From: Ostrinia nubilalis | Lineage: Eukaryota > Arthropoda > Insecta > Lepidoptera > Crambidae | Direction: 5' to 3' | DNA: 64,000 nt | Assembly: GCF_963855985.1 (NCBI RefSeq) | Contig: NC_087117.1 | Coordinates: 3,111,001-3,175,000, forward strand | Shown: positions 59,754-64,000 of the stretch, one piece after another | How the letters are laid out: every line of letters starts with the position of its first letter | How positions within the stretch are numbered: position 1 is the stretch's first letter | Notes under the pieces: model-generated | What the model was told of the DNA's origin: nothing | The model's database searches: none | The model's input: the letters and a program-made list of their open reading frames with translations, nothing else | Position numbers and translations under genes: made by a program

Positions 59754-62700
59754 TCACACTCCTTCAGTTTCCATAACCTGGTCTATCCAGGTTCGGTAGT
59801 GTGCCACATTCATGTAGACCCCGGGGATCCCGGGCATATGGCAGTCTATGCCCCAGGACACCACCCCGTACAGGATGTATCTGCCTGGGTCGCTCTGGGG
59901 AAGAAAATTAATACATAAATGCGGGTTGCTTTAGTTTTTTTGTGGCCTGGTTTTCACCAAGGCGGAGCAAAAAAGTGTTTTGATTAAGGGCTATATTTCA
60001 CCGGGACACCATGGCGGCGCAACCAGTCGCCGCTGCCAACAAAATGTAACATACAGCTTTGCGCAACCAAACGGACACCAGGTGAGTAACTCTCTATAAA
60101 GCTGTATACATTTTGTTGGTAGCCGGCGACTGGTTGCGCCGCCATGGTGTCCCGGTGAAATATAGCCCTTAGTGTCAGGATTATTTTACTGTTTTGTACA
60201 ATATATCAAACACTGAAGCAGTCACTGCGTTTCTGAAGCACTATTTCTCATAAACATCCTTGATTTCACTCACGTAAAATCTGAAAATATCTAAGAGTTC
60301 AAATTTTCAGCGTGCCACTAAGTGCTTCTGAATTGCCAAATAGTTGCAAAGAACGGTTCTGTTTGACAGTGTTGCTGCTAGTGACATATCGCTCGCTCAG
60401 TTCTTTGTTGCTCTATTCCACTAGGTATATAGATCGTTTCATCCACGAACACGCGCCCCACCATTCTTCCGCTAATGTTTGAGTGTTATCGGTACACGCT
60501 AAATTATCCATGAGTGTACACGCATACTACAATAATGACGCTCGGATTGCTCGGATCAAACTCCTCGCACCCCGCGCTTCCCTCGACCAAAAATTGGTGG
60601 GGCGCGTCTTCGTGGATGAAACGATCTACAGGGTGTTAGGTAAATGGGTATATGAGCCGACACTAGCCCATGTTAACATGGGCATATAAATGGTATGGTA
60701 AAGTCAGAAATTTGATATCATCTAATAACTTTATGACTTATGGCGCGATTTTCACCCGCGCCCGCGGCGGTTGCTTCTGTAGAATGCAGATACTTATGTA
60801 AAAACTAATGCACAACTCACGACGCGGATTTCGCCCGCAGCGGGCGCGGTTATGTGCGTTTCCCGCGGTAACCGCAATCTCGGCGGTTTTCGCCCATTTT
60901 GTACTAAAGCCTGGTCCGTGAGCACGTAGAATTTTGTCCAATGACCCCAAGCTACCCATCCTTATCGCTCGCGCGTAATTATGTTGCTGTCGCGCTCGCA
61001 CACTCACTGCGGGCGCCCGTCGCACAGTCGCGACAGCAATTCGTGACTTAGCGCGCGGCGGCTGCGGGCCCGCAGCTTAGAATAACCGCTCCCGTGAGTT
61101 TTGAAATAAAACCGCAATTCCACAACCGCCGCGGGCGCGGGTAAAAATCGCGCCGTGAGTTCTTAGCCTATGGGTATAACTTGAACCCTAGGGCTGCCCC
61201 TTTGCGGGTAAATACCTCTGACGGGCAAGCCAGAGGGCCTCCTCCATCCAGGCTGCATGTGTCGAGCTTGTCGCCGCCCGCGCAAGCGAATCCTTCGTGC
61301 AGTTCGAAGAAGGAGTCAAGCCGGGTGGTGCGGAGGCGGTCCTGGCAATCGCCGTGCTCCACCCACGGAAGGGGCACCTGGAAGAAAGGGTCAAAGTCAA
61401 ATTTTATTTGCATTATACTGTTTTAGTGTACCTAGAACTTACAAATCGACAAATATTTAAAAAGAAAAAATCTATGATCACGCCGGCGATGGCGATCTGC
61501 ACGCGTTGGTGTGGTTGAAGCTTTAAGGATGTCTCATAATCTTTTTACCCCGTCCAGGCATCTCTCGTGACCTTCACCAGATCGTCGGTCCACCTAGTGG
61601 GAGCCCACTAAGTCTTCCGGCCCGTGGTCGCCATTCGAGAACTTTTCTGCCCCAGCGGCAATCAGCTCTGCAAGCTATGTGCCCCGCCACTGCCACTTGG
61701 TTTTAGCAATTCCACACCAACCCACCAAACCAACGCGTGCAGATCACCATCGCCGGTGCGATGAAAGGCCAATGACAGGTCGCGCGACCCATGACAGTCC
61801 GCGCGACCTGTCATTGGCTTATGATCACGCCCGCGATGGCGATCTGCACGCGTTGGTGAGGTTTGAAGCTTAAGAAAATATATGCCTTTGTGCAATAGTG
61901 GTTGAAAATAATGAACCCTTTTAAGGTAGCTAGAAATGGCTCCCTTCTTTCCAAACGCGTCCTTGCCCCAGCCGTTGATGTCTTTGTCTAACAGTGGACG
62001 TCGATGGGCTGAAACGAACGTACCTTCTTAGGTAGATAGAGATGGCTCCCTTCTTCCCGAACGCGTCATTGCCCCAGCCGTTGATCAGCATCATCATCAT
62101 CATTTCAGCCATAGGACGTCCACTGCTGAACATAGGCCTCCCCCAATAACTTCCACATCGCACGGTTGGTAGCGGCCTGCATCCAGCGTCTTCCTGCTAC
62201 CTTTATCTGGTCATCGATCCACCTTGTGGATGGACGTCCCACGCTGCGTTTTCCGGTAAGCGGCCTCCATTCCGTCAGTTCTGCGTACAATATGCCCTGC
62301 CCACTGCCACTGATGCCTTTGTCCACCTTTGTCCAACAGTGGACGTCGTTGGGCTGAAACTAACGTACCTTCTTAAGGTAGCTGGAGATGGCTCCCTTCT
62401 TCCCGAACGCGTCTTTGCCCCAGCCGTTTGAAACGCAGTCGGTGTCCGGAGCCGGCACCGCTCCCGGCTCCGGCAGACAGACCAGGCTGACGTGCGGAGC
62501 CAGCTTTACTGGGTGCTCAAGGATCAGCAGGGCGATGTCGTTCCGGTAGTTCTCTGCGAAGATTTTTTTAAAGAATAACAGTTTTGCACAAATCACTCGT
62601 AACTAAAAAATATTGTGACAGAATTGCGCCTCAGATCGATCTGAGACGCAAGTCCACTTCACCTCTTGTACTGGTAGTAGCGTGACGTGTAATTCTTAGT

Positions 62701-63339
62701 AGGTAACTAGGTAACAAAATAATTAATTTTGTTTTTTTTTTCATACAAACATTTTTACGATTTTTGGTGATCACTGATCATTCACAAAAATGCAAAGCTC
62801 ATCTTTCGCCTCGCGAACTGTACTACTACTACTTTATAGCACCATTGACAGGATGAATCTATCTTCTAATCTATAAAAGCGAAATGTCACTGACTCACTC
62901 ATCACGAAATCTCAGAAACTACAAGTGCTAGGAGTCTCAAAATTTGCAAGGGGGTTCCTTTTAGAACGTAGGTGCTCACTAAGACGGGATTTTGCAACAT
63001 TCAACCCTTAAGATGGTGAAACGGGATCCACGCGTACGAAGTCGCGGGCGGCCGCTCGTCTTACATATAAAACTGATACACAACCACAGCCACACACCAA
63101 TCGCTTGTTCCTCAAACTTACTTCTCATAAAGTCTGGATGAATGACAATCTTCTTCACCGCCACCTCTTCATGCGGAAGCGGTTCGTTTACATCCAGGGT
63201 GTTCCACTCTCCTACCCTCACTCTGACGTCACCGTCCACAGCTCGGTCCACGTAGTGAGCTACCGTGAGCACCATAGAGGGGTGTATCAGGGATCCCACC
63301 GTGATGTTTCGATTCACAGGGAAAGAGGAGGTCTTAGTC
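59754..63339 (-). CDS. SPH gene G: serine protease homolog, 5' part outside the window
   Basis: Four exons in reading order: 63339-63122, 62553-62369, 61377-61216 and 59894-59754 (706 nt), in the conserved phases 2-1, 1-0, 0-0, 0-stop. Upstream exons (signal, possible clip, EFPW) must lie beyond position 64000; I see none in 63340-64000. His is kept (TVAHY) and so is Asp (RNDIALLIL); the Ser site reads [12 protein letters not shown], so Gly replaces Ser and Leu replaces the first Gly. It ends [13 protein letters not shown]. The protein is a serine protease homolog without catalysis, of the same family as A to F. Lengths of its exons (218, 185, 162, 141) are closest to gene F for the middle two. 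Pieces of the 185-nt exon are repeated nearby at 61921-61976 and 62016-62086. Confidence 0.88.
59987..60170. mobile_element. MITE, GGGCTATATTTCACC family
   Basis: 'agggctatatttcaccggga' and its exact complement at the right, with arms of about 60 bp including 'caccatggcggcgcaaccag'. It lies in the last intron of gene G. Confidence 0.88.
60432..60715. mobile_element. MITE (copy 2) and an arm of the TATACAGGGTGTTAGG foldback
   Basis: 60432-60625: ends ATCGTTTCATCCACGAA and complement; same family as 51012-51177. 60628-60715 is a single arm matching 36991-37075. Confidence 0.8.
60733..61168. mobile_element. GC-rich MITE with a palindromic MITE nested in it
   Basis: Outer ends 'atggcgcgattttcacccgc' and 'aaaaatcgcgccgtgagttc' pair; inner part 60905-61041 is the GAGCACGTAG-family MITE seen at 31101-31262. 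The outer family has a second copy at 22889-23030. It ends 48 bp before an exon of gene G. Confidence 0.75.
61480..61920. mobile_element. Palindromic MITE copies around an RTE scrap
   Basis: 61480-61530 is half, and 61718-61872 a whole copy, of the element described at 2660-2956. 61555-61710 is a minus-strand RTE end. Confidence 0.7.
61921..62086 (-). pseudogene. Two partial copies of a gene G exon end
   Basis: 'gctcccttctttccaaacgc' (61937) and 'ggctcccttcttcccgaacg' (62044) repeat the 3' end of gene G's exon 62553-62369, together with the adjacent intron start and 'agtggacgtcg.tgggctgaaa' from an RTE piece. Each covers about 50-60 bp of coding sequence ([14 protein letters not shown]). They are broken and cannot be spliced as whole exons. 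Confidence 0.75.
62088..62360 (-). mobile_element. RTE LINE 3' end next to a gene G donor
   Basis: (CAT)n tail at 62088-62103 then the usual end; 62320-62360 is a second scrap whose edge is 9 bp from the exon end at 62369. Confidence 0.75.
62868..63060. mobile_element. Helitron-like element
   Basis: 'ctataaaagcgaaatgtcac' to 'agtcgcgggcggccgct' matches, reversed, 43248-43430. GC-rich hairpin end as in Helitrons. Confidence 0.6.
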
Positions 63340-63424
63340 CTGGTGGATATAAAATAAGAAATGAGATTATGAAAGTCTTTATTCAGCACAAAATGGTGGA
63401 CAAAGCAAGGGTCGACATTTAGAT

Positions 63425-63710
63425 TAAAATAAAAATATGCTGAACAGGTGCCCGCTCAGCAAAAATCGCGACATGACACAAACGTCATGCCGAGAAGCTG
63501 GTTTTCAGCGGGAACCAATGCGTGATCAGGATTGCGCGCCCTTCTGTTGATCAGACAGGTTTAAAGGCGATTTACATTCTAATGTCACAGTGAGCTAGGT
63601 CAGTTCGCAGTCTGCTAGACAAACTGATGATGAGAAGACAATGGGGCCTCCTGTGACAGGTGTATCCTTAGACTTACTAGGTAGGCTCCAGCCTCAGATT
63701 ATTGGTATAG
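63425..63710. other. Gene G intron or upstream, nothing recognised
   Basis: A short inverted repeat is present near 63450-63510. No exon found. Confidence 0.4.
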
Positions 63711-63882
63711 ATCGTTCCATCCACGAAGACGCGCCCCACCATTCTTCCGCTAATGTTTGAGTGTTATCGGTACACGCTAATTATCCATGAGTGCACAATA
63801 CACACGCTCGGTTTGCTTGGATCAAACTCCCCGAGCCCCGCGCGACCTCGACCAAAAATTTGTGGGGCGCGTCTTCGTGGAT
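63711..63882. mobile_element. MITE, ATCGTTCCATCCACGAA family, copy 3
   Basis: Starts ATCGTTCCATCCACGAAGAC; the right end is cut short after 'gcgtcttcgtggat'. Confidence 0.8.
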
Positions 63883-64000
63883 TTATACCTGTTTGTTGGT
63901 GAAATAAACGATATTGTTTTAAGAACTTGAGATGAATCGTGTAATTTCGGAGAAGTAGAATAGGATCGCCTCCACTCTGGGTGTATGTTAAGCTTGTGAG

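Noticed and set aside
1..64000. CRISPR arrays, operons or other bacterial features
   Set aside because: Repeats are of eukaryotic type and genes are split by GT-AG introns; no spacer-repeat array with constant units is present.

Overview
The window looks like nuclear DNA from an insect, almost certainly a moth or butterfly (Lepidoptera). It has split genes with GT-AG introns and is AT-rich. It is crowded with repeat types usual in lepidopteran genomes: tRNA-derived SINEs, 5'-truncated RTE-type LINE ends, Lep1-like Helitrons and many short inverted-repeat (MITE-like) elements. All exon models were built by hand from reading frame, splice sites and phase.

The genes form one cluster of secreted serine protease homologs (SPHs), called A to G here. 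A (+) shows only its last exon, 2445-2612. B (+) is 4828-11238, 319 aa. C (+) is 13205-25267, 373 aa. D (-) is 32010-26361, 364 aa. E (+) is 34463-43819, 404 aa. F (-) is 54297-47798, 328 aa. G (-) runs from 63339 to 59754 and is cut by the window end. C/D and E/F are convergent pairs and D/E is a divergent pair. C, D and E carry a six-cysteine clip domain; B and F do not. Exons of the protease-like domain keep the same intron phases in every copy, so the cluster arose by duplication. First exons split the family in two: B, E and F start with a 12-nt coding exon (four residues), while C and D start with a 61-nt exon.

In all six copies where the site is visible the catalytic Ser is Gly, so none should be an active protease. 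C and D have also lost the catalytic Asp (to Asn) and the Asp before the Ser; E has lost the His (to Asn); B, F and G keep both. By family these resemble CLIPA-type SPHs and prophenoloxidase-activating-factor-2-like cofactors of melanisation and Toll signalling. That role is inferred, not shown.

Other genes are few: an initiator tRNA-Met gene (1548-1619, -), two THAP-domain first exons that look transposon-derived (13739-13845, 51354-51459), and an 85-codon ORF of unknown nature (58231-58488, -).

Most remaining sequence is mobile DNA, often nested. Notable items are a P-element-like insertion carrying a THAP exon inside an RTE fragment (13367-14390), a 1.3-kb element with perfect 9-bp target duplications inside a Helitron (17054-18352), a 1.95-kb terminal-inverted-repeat element (20427-22379), a foldback element with four internal 155-bp repeats (36991-38054), a 3.1-kb foldback filling the space between E and F (44077-47193), a perfect 93-bp inverted repeat (52330-52531), and a 1.7-kb element with 6-bp target duplications (56292-57989). 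Several repeats abut splice sites or promoters of the SPH genes.
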